Of a stretch of 64,000 bases of DNA, positions 1 through 10,840 are shown piece by piece. A program made the position numbers and the translations under genes. The stretch is from JBQQPY01 sp052258065 (GTDB lineage Bacteria; Pseudomonadota; Gammaproteobacteria; Enterobacterales; Enterobacteriaceae), in the NCBI GenBank assembly GCA_052258065.1, contig JBQQPY010000002.1, positions 1,488,001 to 1,552,000 on the forward strand. Reading direction: 5' to 3'. The notes under the pieces were generated by a model. It saw only the letters and a program-made list of their open reading frames with translations, had not been told where the DNA came from and did no database searches. Each line of letters opens with the position of its first letter. The stretch's first letter is position 1.

Positions 1-334
1 CTGAAAGGCAGGATTATCGTCGCGGGCCATAAAGGTTTCGACCAGCATGGGGATATTTACGCCGGTTACAACTTCATATTTTTTTATCAATGACAATCCG
101 GCTTGCCGCATTAAAAGGGCTGCCTCCCCAAGTATCGACTAGAAATAATACGCCCGCTGTAGTGTCAAGATCCGCCAAGCGAGCGGTATATTTCTCAATC
201 AATATTTCAGTGTTTTCCCCAGGGACAAAATCGATCCACGCGACGTTGTCTTGTGTACCTAAGATCATTTCAGTCGTTTTCAGTAATTGCTCGGCCGTTG
301 ACCCGTGAGTGCCAATAACAATAGCAATACTCAC
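1..334 (-). CDS. manX: PTS mannose EIIAB component, N-terminal part, frameshifted, cut by window edge
   Basis: ManX is the cytoplasmic EIIAB subunit of the mannose phosphotransferase system. It relays phosphate from HPr through an IIA histidine to IIB. The N-terminus closely follows the E. coli protein as I know it. The active-site region IVIGTHG, with the phosphorylated His, lies at residues 6-12, and LVDTWGGSPFNAAS lies near residue 65. Translation starts at GTG (332-334), 8 bases after an AGGAGA-type ribosome site. The frame stops after 86 codons at a run of seven A (coding strand, 79-85). Removing one A, or adding two, continues the normal sequence (YEVVTGVNIPMLVE...) to the window edge. 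The gene is divergent from yoaE, as in E. coli. It could be a young pseudogene or a slippage-rescued gene. Confidence 0.85.
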
Positions 335-1639
335 TGGATATCTCCTCTGTTGATAAAATAGGTTATTTGCCCTGCGAGAAAGTCGTATCGAGGGTCCCAG
401 CTCTATAGTTGTATAACTAAAAAGTAATTAACAACGTCTGCCCTGATCGATGTCTGCCTTACAGGCTGATTTGCTTTAGTTATTGGTTTGGACGCTGATA
501 AGTAAACCACGATTTATTTTAGTGTATAAAAAAATAAAAATTGTGACGCTGCTCAGTTATTTTGTTGCCGGAATTGGGACAAACGCATAAAAATACTTGA
601 TTCGGCACTCTACCCAGTCAAATTTGAGTCAAAAAAAAGATAATTTTCGAGTAGATGAATACTCTGCTAGAGAATATTAAAAATGCGATAATAGGTGCTT
701 ACCATGTAATTCGTGACCAACATGCGCCTCGTTACTTGTCTAAATGTAAGCATTGATTTAACCGACGCTATGACTTAGGAGTACTAATACCTCGCTTCTT
801 AGTTGGGGTATTCAGAGTTGCCATAATGCCATACAGCCTATTCAAGATAGCTGAGCAAAATGCAATATAGCTCAGAAGGAATAAACAGACTGAGGTAAAA
901 AGTTTCTTGATTACGCATTTTGCTCAACTAGCCTCAATCCATAAATTGCATGGTAAATGCTTATTATAATATTTTTAACATTCTCGAATAGAATATTCAT
1001 CGACCTAAAAAGTGTTTATTTTTAGTGTAGATTAGGCTTAGCTGTCTAAAGCACATAATTAAGAAAAGTTTTGTGCCAGAGGGTAATTCCCTGATAGAGT
1101 AAAGCGTTTAAATTATAAAAAAGAAAACAGCCCTCCGATAAACTGTCACTCAAGCTGTTTCATCATGTTTCCTAATTACGTATTTTATCCAGCTAAGTTT
1201 AAGCTATATTAAAAATAAATAATTTTTGAGTGAATGAATTCTCTGCTGGAGAATCTTAAAACGCCATAACGGGCACTGACCATGCAATTCGTAAGCAATA
1301 TACGCCTCGTTACCTGGCCGAATTTGAGTATCGATTTAACTGACGTTATGACTCGGGATCGCTGAGAGCGCGCTTTTTGGTGGCCGCATTGAAAGCACTC
1401 ATAAATGCCATACAGGCTGTTGAAGATAGCTGAGCAGCATGCGTAATTAGGTTATGTTTTGTCCGCTTACGCGATGATTGTTGCCCCTTACCTATGCGCT
1501 TTGCGCTGGCTCTTTTTTCGTCATGTTTGATCCCGCTCTCCAAGAAAATTTGACTCTTGGCGGTTTACCGCTGCGCGTTTGCCCGCAAAAATGCGGCTTA
1601 ACCCTCTAATTACTACAGCCTGAATACGTTACGAAGCCT
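335..1639. repeat. manX-yoaE gap with three copies of repeat R1
   Basis: There is no gene here. The gap contains three diverged copies of a roughly 250-300 bp repeat that I call R1. One is at about 600-870 (minus), one at about 905-1120 (plus, internally shortened) and one at about 1190-1450 (minus). All carry the same ordered landmarks, for example TAACGAGGCGTATGTT and GCATGGTAA-type blocks, and a block encoding FNAATKKR in one frame. The flanks of manX (335-600) presumably hold its promoter, but I see no clear sigma-70 match. The short ORF at 1346-1543 is part of R1 and is not a convincing gene. Confidence 0.6.
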
Positions 1640-3198
1640 GTGATAACATTCTTAATGGACCCCTCAATTTGGTTAGGATTATTAACCCTAATCGTTTTGG
1701 AGATCGTTCTCGGTATCGATAATATAGTCTTTATTGCGATTCTGGCGGACAAACTCTCGCCTAAAAAGCGTGATCGAGCACGGGTTATAGGCCTGTCCTT
1801 GGCACTGATTATGCGCCTTGGGCTGCTGTCGCTGATTTCATGGATTGTCACACTTACTCACCCGCTTTTTACTTTGAGCAGCTTTTCCTTTTCAGGCCGT
1901 GGTCTAATCTTGCTGCTAGGGGAGTTTTCCTTTTGTTTAAAGCAACCACGGAGTTGCATGAACGTTTAGAAAATAGAGAGCACGACAAGAGCGCGGGCCG
2001 CGGATACGCCAGTTTTTGGGCGGTAGTGGTACAAATCGTGATATTTGACGCAGTCTTTTCTCTAGATGCGGTCATCACGGCGGTGAGTATGGTTAACAAC
2101 CTGCCCGTCATGATGACCGCTGTAGTGATTGCCATGGCAATTATGCTGCTAGCGTCTCGTTCGCTGACTCGTTTCGTTAACCATCATCAAACCGTAGTCG
2201 TGCTATGTCTCAGCTTTTTGCTGATGATAGGTCTTAGTCTGATTGCCGAAGGGTTTGGTTTTCATATTCCGAAAGGCTATCTGTATGCAGCGATCGGCTT
2301 CTCAATCCTTATCGAGATGTTCAACCAGATAGCGCGCCACAATTTTATCAAAAACCAGTCCGCTAAGCCGATGCGCGAGCGCGCCGCGGAAGCGATTATG
2401 CGGTTAATGGGCAGTAGAGTGCAGCGTGACAGCGGCGAGGATGATTCGGCGCAGGCGTTTAAGCAGGCGCATTTCGCCGATGAAGAGCGCTACATGATTA
2501 CCGGCGTGCTATCGTTAGCATCACGCACCCTGCGCAGTGTGATGACGCCGCGTAACGAAATAACTTGGCTGAACTGCCAACGGCCAATAAAGGAGCTGCG
2601 CGAGACACTCATGGAGACACCGCACAATATGTTCCCGGTCTGTAACGGCGATTTAGATCAGCTTATTGGTATCGTGCGGGCTAAAGATTTGATGGCGGCT
2701 GTAGATAACGGCGAACAGGTCAAAGCCTATGCTGCAGCTAACCCGGCAATTGTCGTGCCGGAAACCCTGGATGTATTGAAGCTGCTGGAGGAGTTACGCC
2801 GGGCGAAAAGCAGTATGGTAATGGTGTCTAACGAGCTCGGTATTGTTCAGGGGCTGGTGACACCCCTAGATGTGCTGGAAGCCATTGCCGGCGAGTTTCC
2901 TGACGAGGATGAGACGCCGGAAATAGAGTTTCATGAAGACGGCTGGCTAGCAAAAGGCAGCACCGACTTGCATGCATTACAGCAAGCGTTAGATACTCAG
3001 GCGCTAGCGCGCGGACATGATAACATTGCCTCATTGGCTGGGTTATTGTTATCGCAGTGCGATCAAATGCCGATTGAAGGGGATGTGCTAATGCTTGATA
3101 AATGGCGTTTTACTATTCGCCAGATGGTGGAGTATCGTGTCGAACTGGTTTGGATTGAATGTCTAGCGCCGCGGCACGGGAAGAATGATGAGGAATAA
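1640..3198 (+). pseudogene. yoaE: TerC/CBS/CorC-HlyC membrane protein, one frameshift
   Basis: YoaE-type inner-membrane protein: an N-terminal TerC multi-pass domain, then a pair of CBS domains and a C-terminal CorC_HlyC domain. The physiological substrate is unknown in the family. The sequence tracks E. coli YoaE along its whole length. The frame breaks at about 1919-1922, where a GGGG run replaces the five G needed. Upstream reads to ...LILLLG and downstream resumes at VFLLFKATTELHERLENR. Adding one base gives a 519-codon protein, against 518 residues in E. coli. The apparent start is GTG at 1640. The position of the E. coli ATG is ATA here, which is another sign of decay. Divergent from manX as in E. 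coli. Confidence 0.85.
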
Positions 3199-3507
3199 GA
3201 CGCTAAGTACCGCCGACAGGGCGATGAGAGGCGGCTTCCGCTGAATCCCGCCGCTCGGCAATAAGCATTGCATAACTCGGAATGCGTCGTCGCCGTAACG
3301 TGTCTTTGCAGCGCTCGAAGCAGATTAGAAGACAAAATACCGCTAGCGCCGCTGGATTTTTTCGGCTCTGAATACAAGTGGAAACTTAGGCTGCGACACT
3401 TCTCGAGAGCCCTTTATAGCGGCACGTCTGCATTAGCATTTCATGATCACCCTAGGTATTTCAGCAACATCCCTGCTTTAGCAGTCTATGGATGCGAGCA
3501 TCTAAGC

Positions 3508-3712
3508 TCAGTCACACTGCGTCTCGATAGCGATGCCTCCGGATGAAGTTTCGCGGCATTTAGTATTAATGCTCTTGCTAGTTTCATAGATGCTTTCAAT
3601 AACCTTATCAAGAGAGATGCGTGGCGAGTTGGTACGACGCGGCGTCATACGCAAGGCATTAATCGCTTTCAGGCTGGTGATCGCATTACGCCTCGATGCA
3701 CGGCACGTGCAT
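3508..3712 (-). pseudogene. sdaA: 3' remnant of L-serine deaminase
   Basis: The minus strand carries the last ~65 codons of an SdaA-like L-serine dehydratase. It reads VPCIE, then after a one-base insertion RNAITSLKAINALRM, then TPRRTNSPRISLDKVIES, IYETSKSINTKCRETS and a terminal GGIAIETQCD followed by TGA at 3508-3510. This matches the C-terminus of the E. coli enzyme, which ends GGLAIKVQCD. Everything upstream of about 3712 is lost, including the iron-sulfur cysteines. In E. coli sdaA lies beside yoaD and yoaE, so the position is ancestral. I cannot find yoaD in 3199-3507. Confidence 0.85.
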
Positions 3713-3819
3713 ATGGTATTACACTATAATATATTAAATGAATAATGGATATAGATAAGGACGCTTAAGCTTGATATCAGAGTGAACAGTACAGTAGTAA
3801 AACGCCCATCAATCTTAGC

Positions 3820-4010
3820 ATTTATCTGAGCGCGTTGTATCTGCTAAGCGGTAACTTCACCTTGCAATGTCTCAATCTTGTCAATATAACGATTAAGGCA
3901 TTAGCCGATCGACAGATTGAGTTCGCTTCTCATCATGTTTAGCTAACTGACATTTTTTGGCTGTATGAACGAATTCAAAACCGTTTTATAAAGCCTTGGC
4001 TTAATAGGAA
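3820..4010 (-). mobile_element. IS630-type (group B) transposase 3' remnant
   Basis: Read on the minus strand, this stretch corresponds to the C-terminal part of an IS630-superfamily transposase of the type carrying the motif SWLNMAEIEL (here degraded to pieces such as AEIELN and ANALIVI with stops). A parallel, better preserved copy at 44760-45165 supports the call. No terminal repeat is recognisable. Confidence 0.5.
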
Positions 4011-4439
4011 AAGAAGGCTAATTACGACGAATCTAGGCTATAGATGTTAAGATTTTTGATAACCAGGGTAATTCGGTGTATGTAAAGATATTCTATCAGA
4101 TATTTTTAATAAAGTGACACCGAATTGATCCTTGTTCTATGCTCAGTCTATGCTCGACCTGCACTATCACTCTAGTTAGCGGAGAACCCGCCAACAGCTC
4201 AGTAATTATGAAGACATTGTAAACCCTTAGTATCTTAAGATGTAAAAAGTATCTGTCGCCAGAGTTAAAGAAATCTCTAAAAGTGGAGTAATAAAAATAC
4301 ATTGGCCCTATATCCGGAGAAAGAACGGAACTGGGGGCGCTGATCTAGTGGGAGCTAGCATGCAGAAAGTTGTTAATGAATTTATTTTATTGAATTATTA
4401 TATATTAACTGAACATCTAAGACAAAGGAGCAGCTAAAC

Positions 4440-4840
4440 GCTAGCTAAGATTTTATAAATCTATGATCGTAAGATCAATCGGGTCAAGCGTTATTTTGTC
4501 GAAGAAAGGCTTGAGGCAGTCATGACCCGTAAACCAAGCAAGCAAGTATATGACCACATTGAGAATGGTGATACCGAAGCGCATTTTATTGCGCTAAGCT
4601 GCAGCGAGCCGTTAGAGAAACGGGACAGTAAACCTTGCAATTACTTGCTGATCAAGCTGCAGAACTATAATAAGTCAAAACGCTCTTGCGTAAAACAGTC
4701 ATGCGTACAATCAAAAAAACGAACAGAAACCGTGGATAAAGATCGGCTGGATTATGCCGCTAAAAGCCAATTCCGAGTTCGTTGCGGCCAGGGCGCGTTT
4801 ATCAGCAGTTTTGCGCCTTGCATGTATTCAGCATAATGAT
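4440..4840 (+). mobile_element. IS630-type (group B) transposase 5' remnant
   Basis: An open stretch at 4522-4836, plus the codons before it, reads FVEERLEAVMTRKPSKQVY and DTEAHFIALSCSEP. This is typical of the N-terminal helix-turn-helix part of IS630-type transposases with the SWLNMAEIE C-terminus. It frays after about residue 60. The ATG at 4522 is internal to the old frame and should not be taken as a gene start. The stretch 4011-4440 to its left shows nothing assignable. Confidence 0.6.
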
Positions 4841-4919
4841 ATATTTATCATACCTGATTTTAATAAAAACTATTTTAATTAGCATGATTTTATCATTTTT
4901 AAAATAAAAATGATAAAAT

Positions 4920-5155
4920 CACATAATTTAGTGATTTAATGAGCGTATAGAAGATGTGCCATAAAAGCAGCATTTCTATGCTGGTAAAGAGCTTGAGATT
5001 ACACTGTTCCAAAACATCTATTGCTCTACAATTAGAAATTGGCTTCATCAGTATGAACTATGCAAAACTCTATTGCAGTCTATAAAATATTGGTACAAAA
5101 TCAAACCTAAATTATTTAAAAGTAACTAGACTACCTTTCTAGACATAACACGCTA
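4920..5155 (+). mobile_element. IS481-type 3' end remnant upstream of folE
   Basis: This is one of many copies of the same 3' segment. In translation with stops it gives pieces such as FLSGEEL-like, LLYNQ and KPKLF, the C-terminal end of IS481-family transposases. The segment ends about 105 bases before the folE ATG and runs in the same direction. Confidence 0.6.
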
Positions 5156-5262
5156 CCCTCTCTGAATTTTCACACACCAGAAATGCGCATAACTCTTATA
5201 GAGCGTCGCCCATTCTGCAGTTAACCCCGCGGGAAAAAATCGCCTGTTGGAGAAGAATAATT

Positions 5263-5928
5263 ATGGTAACGCTAACAAAAGAGGCCTCGCAGGTGCGCGC
5301 AGCCTTACTAGCCCGTAGACTCGAGACACCACTGCGAGGCAAAGTGCTAGATAACGAAGCGCGCAAACGTCTTATTGCCGAGCATATGACAGCTATCATG
5401 ACGCTGCTCAACCTAGACTTGACCGATGACAGCTTGGCGGAAACGCCGCATCGCATCGCTAAGATGTATGTGGAAGAGATGTTTGCTGGCCTTAATTATG
5501 TCAATTTTCCTAAAATCACGATCATCGAAAACAAGATGAAAGTAGATGAAATGATTACGGTGCGCGACATTACGTTGATCAGCACCTGTGAACATCACTT
5601 CGTGATTATTGATGGCAAGGCGACGGTATCTTATATTCCTAAACTCTGGATTATAGGTCTGTCAAAAATCAATCGTATCGTGCAGTTCTTTGCCCAGCGG
5701 CCGCAGGTGCAGGAGCAACTGACACAGCAGATCCTGCTAGCGTTGCAAACGCTACTCGGCACTAATAACGTAGCAGTCTTAATTAATGCCGTGCATTTTT
5801 GCGTCAAAGCACGAGGAATCCGCGACACCACTAGCACTACCACCACAACATCCCTAGGCGGACTATTTAAATCTAATCAAAATATCCGCCAGGAATTTTT
5901 TCGTGCTGTTACGCATCATAACGGTTAA
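5263..5928 (+). CDS. folE: GTP cyclohydrolase I
   Basis: FolE converts GTP to 7,8-dihydroneopterin triphosphate and formate, the first step of tetrahydrofolate synthesis, as a cytosolic homodecamer. At 221 residues it matches the E. coli enzyme (222). The zinc ligands are visible as Cys109, His112 of the STCEHHF motif and Cys180 of HFCVKARG. The GLSKINR substrate-binding segment is intact at 132-138. A normally conserved PKDSVIG reads PKLWIIG here. The ATG follows GAGAAGAATAATT, a modest ribosome site. The gene stands alone. An IS481 3' end lies just upstream, and nothing assignable lies in 5929-6095 downstream. Confidence 0.97.
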   Translation: MVTLTKEASQVRAALLARRLETPLRGKVLDNEARKRLIAEHMTAIMTLLNLDLTDDSLAETPHRIAKMYVEEMFAGLNYVNFPKITIIENKMKVDEMITVRDITLISTCEHHFVIIDGKATVSYIPKLWIIGLSKINRIVQFFAQRPQVQEQLTQQILLALQTLLGTNNVAVLINAVHFCVKARGIRDTTSTTTTTSLGGLFKSNQNIRQEFFRAVTHHNG

Positions 5929-6095
5929 CTTGTTGTTGACCCTCAATCACGGCGTCGCTAGCGCGGCCTGACAGAAGAGACGAGTCTCTTAACGCGTAAA
6001 AAACAGTAGTTACAAGTATCTATGACTAGAACTGAAGAAGTTTTCCAAAATGGAGAAATGGGAAATACATTATTACCCTTGTATTAGAAACGGGA

Positions 6096-7271
6096 TTATC
6101 TACTAATCTGGGTAACCCGACTCTTTACCCAACCATCACTCGACCGCATCGTAAGACGATCGCCGGCGCTGAGTTGACCAGTTTGTTTCACCACTGCACT
6201 GTGGCTATCCGTAGTGATACGGAAGCCCCAAGCCAGAGCCTTCAAGCGGGCTTATGCTTTCTAACCGGGAGCAAAGCGCCATAAAGGAATCATTTTTCCG
6301 ACTTACGGCGGAGTTTATGCTCTGACTCAGCCGATAATGCAGCGCCCGCAATTTCTGCAGCAGACGGTTGATGCGCGCCTCGAGCACCTGCTGGTGCAAG
6401 ACGTTGCCACAAATGCGCATGACAGCGCAGTGCTTACGCAGTTGCCCCTGTAGGCAGTCGTCCAATTAGCGGCGCAGGGTTACCTGTGCGGCTTGCTGGC
6501 GCGCGAGACGCAACTGCACATGCTGCTGGTGCAGTCGTTGCTGCACAAGGTCATGCCGTTGTTGATGCTGTGCTAGAAAATAATCTATCGCTATTTCTAG
6601 CCGTTGCTGTTGAGGCTGTAATTGACGCAGCAGTTACAACTGGTTTCGGCTCACGAGCTCAGCCGCAGCTGAAGGCGTTGACATGCGCAAATCAGCGACA
6701 AAATCGGCGATAGTAACATCAGTCTCATGGCCGATCCGCGCTGACTACCGGCAAGCGGCTGGCAAAAATCGCCCGCGCTACCCTTTCATCATTAAAGCCG
6801 GCAAGATCTTCCAGCGAACCACCCCGCGACTGACGATTAGCACATCGCACTCAGCAGGCCGGGCTGGGCAGTGGTTGCTTATATTTTTAACTAAACAGTC
6901 TCTCGCTGCTTAATTGTTGTTTAAGCAGCTCGAATTGCTGTTGTAGTAATTCATCGCCGGCTGGCTGCATGCTTTCGGTGATAAGTTGGTAGTCCGCTTC
7001 GCCGTTCATAGAACGTGAGGGTTCACGCACTAATACCTGCTGACCATTGCGCAGCGAAAACGTGGTATAGCAGTTCTTGTTGCGAAATATAACACAGCGC
7101 ACCTGAGCGTAATTATCCTTGAAGGTGAAATACCAGTGACCAGAGGCAGGCTGGAAAAATTAGAGATTTCTCCCGTGAGCGAAACCTGACCTATTTCTCC
7201 TTCTAACGACTTTCGCACTGCTTTATTAAGACAGCTGACAATAAAAATTAGGGAAAAGGCGCGCTAAACAT
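6096..7271 (-). pseudogene. xseA: exodeoxyribonuclease VII large subunit, decayed
   Basis: Multiple frames on the minus strand reconstruct XseA, the large subunit of exonuclease VII. In order they read IFIVSCLNKAVRKSLEGE and GQVSLTGEISNFS (OB-fold), RCVIFRNKN and GQQVLVR, SMQPAGDELLQQ, then RGGSLEDLAGFNDERVARA and IFASRLPVVSA, and at the 3' end FRITTDSHSAVVKQ followed by DGWVKS and a stop at 6096-6098. The start is at ATG 7269-7271. At least five frameshifts or stops interrupt it. It is divergent from guaB, as in E. coli. Nuclease activity must be lost. Confidence 0.9.
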
Positions 7272-7433
7272 GTCAGCGAAATCAAAGTCTATTGAAAATA
7301 TTAATTAATATTACTCATTATAAAACAGTAATCAAGAATTTTTTAAAATAGTACTGGAGGAAAGCGATTACACTCTATATAATACTGTTGCAATTTTTTA
7401 TCTGTTTTACATCTATTTTGTTGAGATATTGCC

Positions 7434-8897
7434 ATGCTACGTATTGCTAAAGACGCTCTGACATTCGACGATGTTTTACTCCTTCCTGCTCATTCTACAG
7501 TATTACCCAATACGGTCAATCTCTCCACTCGATTAACGCAAAAAATACGCTTAAATATTCCGATACTGTCTGCGGCAATGGATACGGTAACCGAATCCAG
7601 CCTGGCTATCGCTCTAGCACAGGAAGGCGGGATTGGCTTCATCCATAAAAATATGTCTATCGAACGCCAGGCGGACGAAGTCGCTCGTGTGAAACGTCAT
7701 GAAAGCGGTGTCGTAACCAATCCACAGTGCGTCACACCCAGCACTACGCTATTCGAGGTAAAAAAGCTCACCGCATGCAACGGTTTCGCTGGCTACCCGG
7801 TGGTGACGGAAGATAATGAACTGGTGGGAATTATTACTGGTCGCGACGTTCGCTTCGTTACCGATCTTAGTCAGCCGGTTTCCGCCGTAATGACGCCGAA
7901 AGAACGCCTAGTGACGGTAAAAGAAGGTGAAGCCCGCGAAGTAGTACTGGCTAAAATGCACGAAAAGCGTGTTGAAAAAGTGCTCGTGGTGAGCGTGCAG
8001 TTTCATCTGTTCGGCATGATCACGGCAAAAGATTTCCAAAAAGCTAAACGCAAACCCAATGCCTGTAAAGATAAATACGGCCGCTTGCGCGTCGGTGCGG
8101 CGGTAAGCGCCGGCGCCGGTAACGAAGAACGCATCGACATCTTAGTAAAAACCGGCGTTGACGTCCTGCTTATAGATTCCTCCCACGGCCATTCTGAATC
8201 CGTTCTGCAGCGCATTCGCGACACCCGCGCTAAATACCCCGATCTGCAAATTATCGGCGGTAACGTTGCTACTGGCGCTGGTGCGCTCGCACTAGTCGAA
8301 GCGGGTGTCAGCGCAGTGAAAGTGGGTGTCGGCCCAGGCTCTATTTGCACAACCCGCATTGTCACCGGCGTCGGTGTCCCGCAGATTACTGCGATTTCTG
8401 ATGCGGTTGAAGCTTTGGAAGGCACTGGGATCCCGGTTATCGCTGACGGTGGTATCCGCTTTTCCGGCGATATCGCTAAAGCCATCGCAGCCGGTAGTGC
8501 CTGCGTCATGGTAGGGTCTCTGTTAGCAGGCACCGAAGAAGCTCCCGGTGAAATAGAACTCTTCCAAGGCCGCTCTTTTAAATCCTACCGCGGCATGGGA
8601 TCACTGGGCGCGATGTATAAAGGGTCGTCGGACCGATATTTTCAGACCGATAATGACGCCGATAAGCTAGTGCCGGAAGGAATCGAAGGCCGCGTAGCGT
8701 ATAAAGGTCACCTGAAGGAAATTGTCTATCAACAAATGGGCGGACTACGTTCTTGTATGGGGCTGACTGGCTGTGCTACTATTGATGCACTTCGAACTAA
8801 AGCAGAATTCGTCCGTATCAGCAGTGCCGGCATTCGGGAAAGTCACATTCATGACGTCGCCATCACCAAAGAATCCCCAAACTACCGAATGGGTTAA
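7434..8897 (+). CDS. guaB: inosine-5'-monophosphate dehydrogenase
   Basis: GuaB oxidises IMP to XMP with NAD+, the committed step to GMP, as a cytosolic tetramer. The 487-residue product matches the E. coli length (488). It has a (beta/alpha)8 barrel interrupted by two CBS domains (about residues 95-200). The catalytic loop GPGSICTTR contains Cys305, and the IMP-binding segments ADGGIRFSGD and the flap around YRGMGSLGAM are present. No lesion is seen. A TATAAT box lies at 7378-7383 without a convincing -35. In E. coli guaA follows directly; here about 1.9 kb of IS debris intervenes. Confidence 0.98.
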   Translation: MLRIAKDALTFDDVLLLPAHSTVLPNTVNLSTRLTQKIRLNIPILSAAMDTVTESSLAIALAQEGGIGFIHKNMSIERQADEVARVKRHESGVVTNPQCVTPSTTLFEVKKLTACNGFAGYPVVTEDNELVGIITGRDVRFVTDLSQPVSAVMTPKERLVTVKEGEAREVVLAKMHEKRVEKVLVVSVQFHLFGMITAKDFQKAKRKPNACKDKYGRLRVGAAVSAGAGNEERIDILVKTGVDVLLIDSSHGHSESVLQRIRDTRAKYPDLQIIGGNVATGAGALALVEAGVSAVKVGVGPGSICTTRIVTGVGVPQITAISDAVEALEGTGIPVIADGGIRFSGDIAKAIAAGSACVMVGSLLAGTEEAPGEIELFQGRSFKSYRGMGSLGAMYKGSSDRYFQTDNDADKLVPEGIEGRVAYKGHLKEIVYQQMGGLRSCMGLTGCATIDALRTKAEFVRISSAGIRESHIHDVAITKESPNYRMG

Positions 8898-8999
8898 CAG
8901 TTTAGCCCTGCATCATTATATAGACTCTCGTTGCACAGCACTATTCATGCCAAGCCAACTACTGAGAGATATAGTTAAAGACAAAATATCACTTAATTA

Positions 9000-9118
9000 C
9001 GGACTGTACCCAGTTAAGCTTTAGCTACATTAGAAAGAGACACTTTTAAAGCAAACAAATACTCTTCTGAAAATATGAAAATGTCATAATAAACACTTAC
9101 CATACGATTTGTGCATTG
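9000..9118 (-). repeat. R1 repeat, truncated by IS630-type element
   Basis: The start of a minus-strand R1 copy (GAAAATATGAAAATGTCATAA block, then ACTTACCATACGATTTGTG). It ends abruptly at the left end of the IS630-type remnant at about 9119, so the IS inserted into R1. Confidence 0.45.
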
Positions 9119-10150
9119 AGACTAGAAAACTTTTTATCTATTCCCATTGATTAAATAGCCATTCCTCTATATGCCACGGCTAATTTTCTCTGAAATCTAA
9201 ATAAGCAGATTCTCACAGTGAGTACTTAAGATCGCGAATAATCAGATTGATTTAGGCGGATAACTCTGCACCTTCAGCGGCGGATAAATATTAAACAGGC
9301 CCTTCTGTTGCACCTCGTTAGAGCAAGAGATTCTATGAGATAAGATCGAAATTTACAGCTCAAACCTAGAGGAAAGCCGAATTACAGATCAAAAATTAAT
9401 GCGAATTCTGATTTTAATCTGACGTTTATTGATGCGTCTTATTATCTAATCTCGTCTGAAATATAAGTCTCTCTGAAAAGCACTTTCAGCACTCAAACGA
9501 ACTTTGTCAATCTATCGCGCCTTTTACTGTCATAGGATAACGCTAACAAAGACCGTACATGCAACTAAATAAGAACGCGACGGTGTGATTCATGCTCAAA
9601 ATTATGGCCTGAAAAAATGTGAGATTTCTTACCAGAGAAGCTTATTTTTATCAATTAAATAGCAACAACGAAAATATGAGCAGGTGAACGCGCAGAAGCA
9701 GACAAGATCAACAATGCTTGGCTTAATGCCTCAGATGTCTGCTGGAAACGACGACAATCACTTCTGGCATATGTCCATCTGGATTACGTACAACCATGCT
9801 GCTCGATAGAGCAATAAAGGAGCATACTTTCCTTGCTTGTGATATAAGAAAGACCTGTTCCTGAACTTTTACCAGAGAATATCGTGATAATTGATAATTT
9901 CGTTACTGATAAAGTTGAAAATCTATGAAAAGCTATTCTTCTTTATCTTTCTCCTTATTCACCGGATTTAAATGCCATCTAGATGGTCTCTTCAAGACTG
10001 AAATCACTACTTAGAAAAGCTACAGAAAAATAGTTGATTAGCTGTGGAATTCGATCACTTAAGCTATTAAATTAATGTCCTATAAAGATTAGGACAATTT
10101 TTGTCATAGCGGAATATAAACCGAAATAGATAAAAATAATATAGCTGATA
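9119..10150 (+). mobile_element. IS630-type (group A) element, decayed
   Basis: Left terminal block CTTTTTATCTATTCCCATTG and right block ACCGAAATAGATAAAAATA form imperfect inverted ends. Between them a transposase can be traced with stops: NIVIIDN near 9890 and LSPYSPDLNA followed by SSRLKSLLRKATE near 9950-10020. This is the C-terminal DDE region of an IS630 family member (intact form typically YSPDLNPIE). It is about 1 kb long and non-functional. Confidence 0.7.
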
Positions 10151-10159
10151 AGGCGTGTA

Positions 10160-10500
10160 ATTAGAAAACTTTTTACTTTAGCTAGTTTATTCATGCCGAG
10201 CTGTATTCTTTTGCCTGATTAGGCCTTTTCCTCAGCTAGCCTCAACAAGCTGTATGGTATTGTGGGGCTTTCAATGTCGCCACCAAGAAACGCGGCATCA
10301 GTGCTTCTAAGTCATAACGTCGGTTAGATCGATATTTAAATTCGGGCAGGTAACGAAGCGTATGTTAATTAAGCATTGCATGACAAGCACTCATTATAGT
10401 ATTTTCAATATTCTCCAGCAGAGTATTTTTTTACTTAAAAGTGTCTACGTTCCATGTAATTCAAGAGTGGCTCTGCAAAGTGCATAACCACGAAATATAA
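10160..10500 (+). repeat. R1 repeat, plus orientation
   Basis: Plus-strand R1 copy with the landmarks CTGTATGGTATTG, GGTAACGAAGCGTATG and ATTGCATGACAAGCACTC, then TTCTCCAGCAGAG. It lies directly after the IS630-type element, possibly the other half of the copy cut at 9118, although orientation and diverged ends leave this open. Confidence 0.5.
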
Positions 10501-10554
10501 TGATAATTATTCTCCACAATCAGACAAATTTAATACCTAAAGAATAATATGCTC

Positions 10555-10800
10555 AAGAAACTTAATAAGCGCACAGAAGATGTGCCGTAAAGTTACTACC
10601 TCCATACTGCTGCAGAGCTTTAGATCACACTGCACCGGCATGTTTTTCTTTACAAGAAAAATTGTTCAATCTAGAATTGTCTCAATATTTATTGAGATAG
10701 AAAAATTCTATTGCAGTCTGCGAAATATTGGTACACAATTAAGATTAAATTGATTAAAAAAATCATACTATCTTCAGTATGCAAGTCTCTCTAGACTGGG
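10555..10800 (+). mobile_element. IS481-type 3' end remnant upstream of guaA
   Basis: Same 3' segment as at 4920-5155 (GAAGATGTGCCGTAAAG ... ATTGCAGTCTGCGAAATATTGG). It encodes fragments of the C-terminus of an IS481 transposase. It ends about 40 bases before the guaA ATG and in the same direction, so guaA transcription must begin within it or very near its end. Confidence 0.6.
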
Positions 10801-10840
10801 CAATAATACTTTTTGCTATATACTCGCAAAAGCGCTATCA

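Noticed and set aside
90..308. ORF on the plus strand over manX
   Set aside because: Antisense shadow of the conserved manX frame.
2828..3377. Minus-strand ORFs over the yoaE 3' end
   Set aside because: They oppose conserved CBS/CorC codons and have no recognisable features.
3268..3546. 92-codon plus-strand ORF after yoaE
   Set aside because: Overlaps the sdaA remnant, whose minus-strand match is clear. No family resemblance of its own.
4522..4836. 104-codon ORF as an independent gene
   Set aside because: The translation and the codons before its ATG match an IS630-type N-terminus, so it is IS debris.
8003..8533. 176-codon ORF opposite guaB
   Set aside because: Shadow of a high-quality guaB frame.
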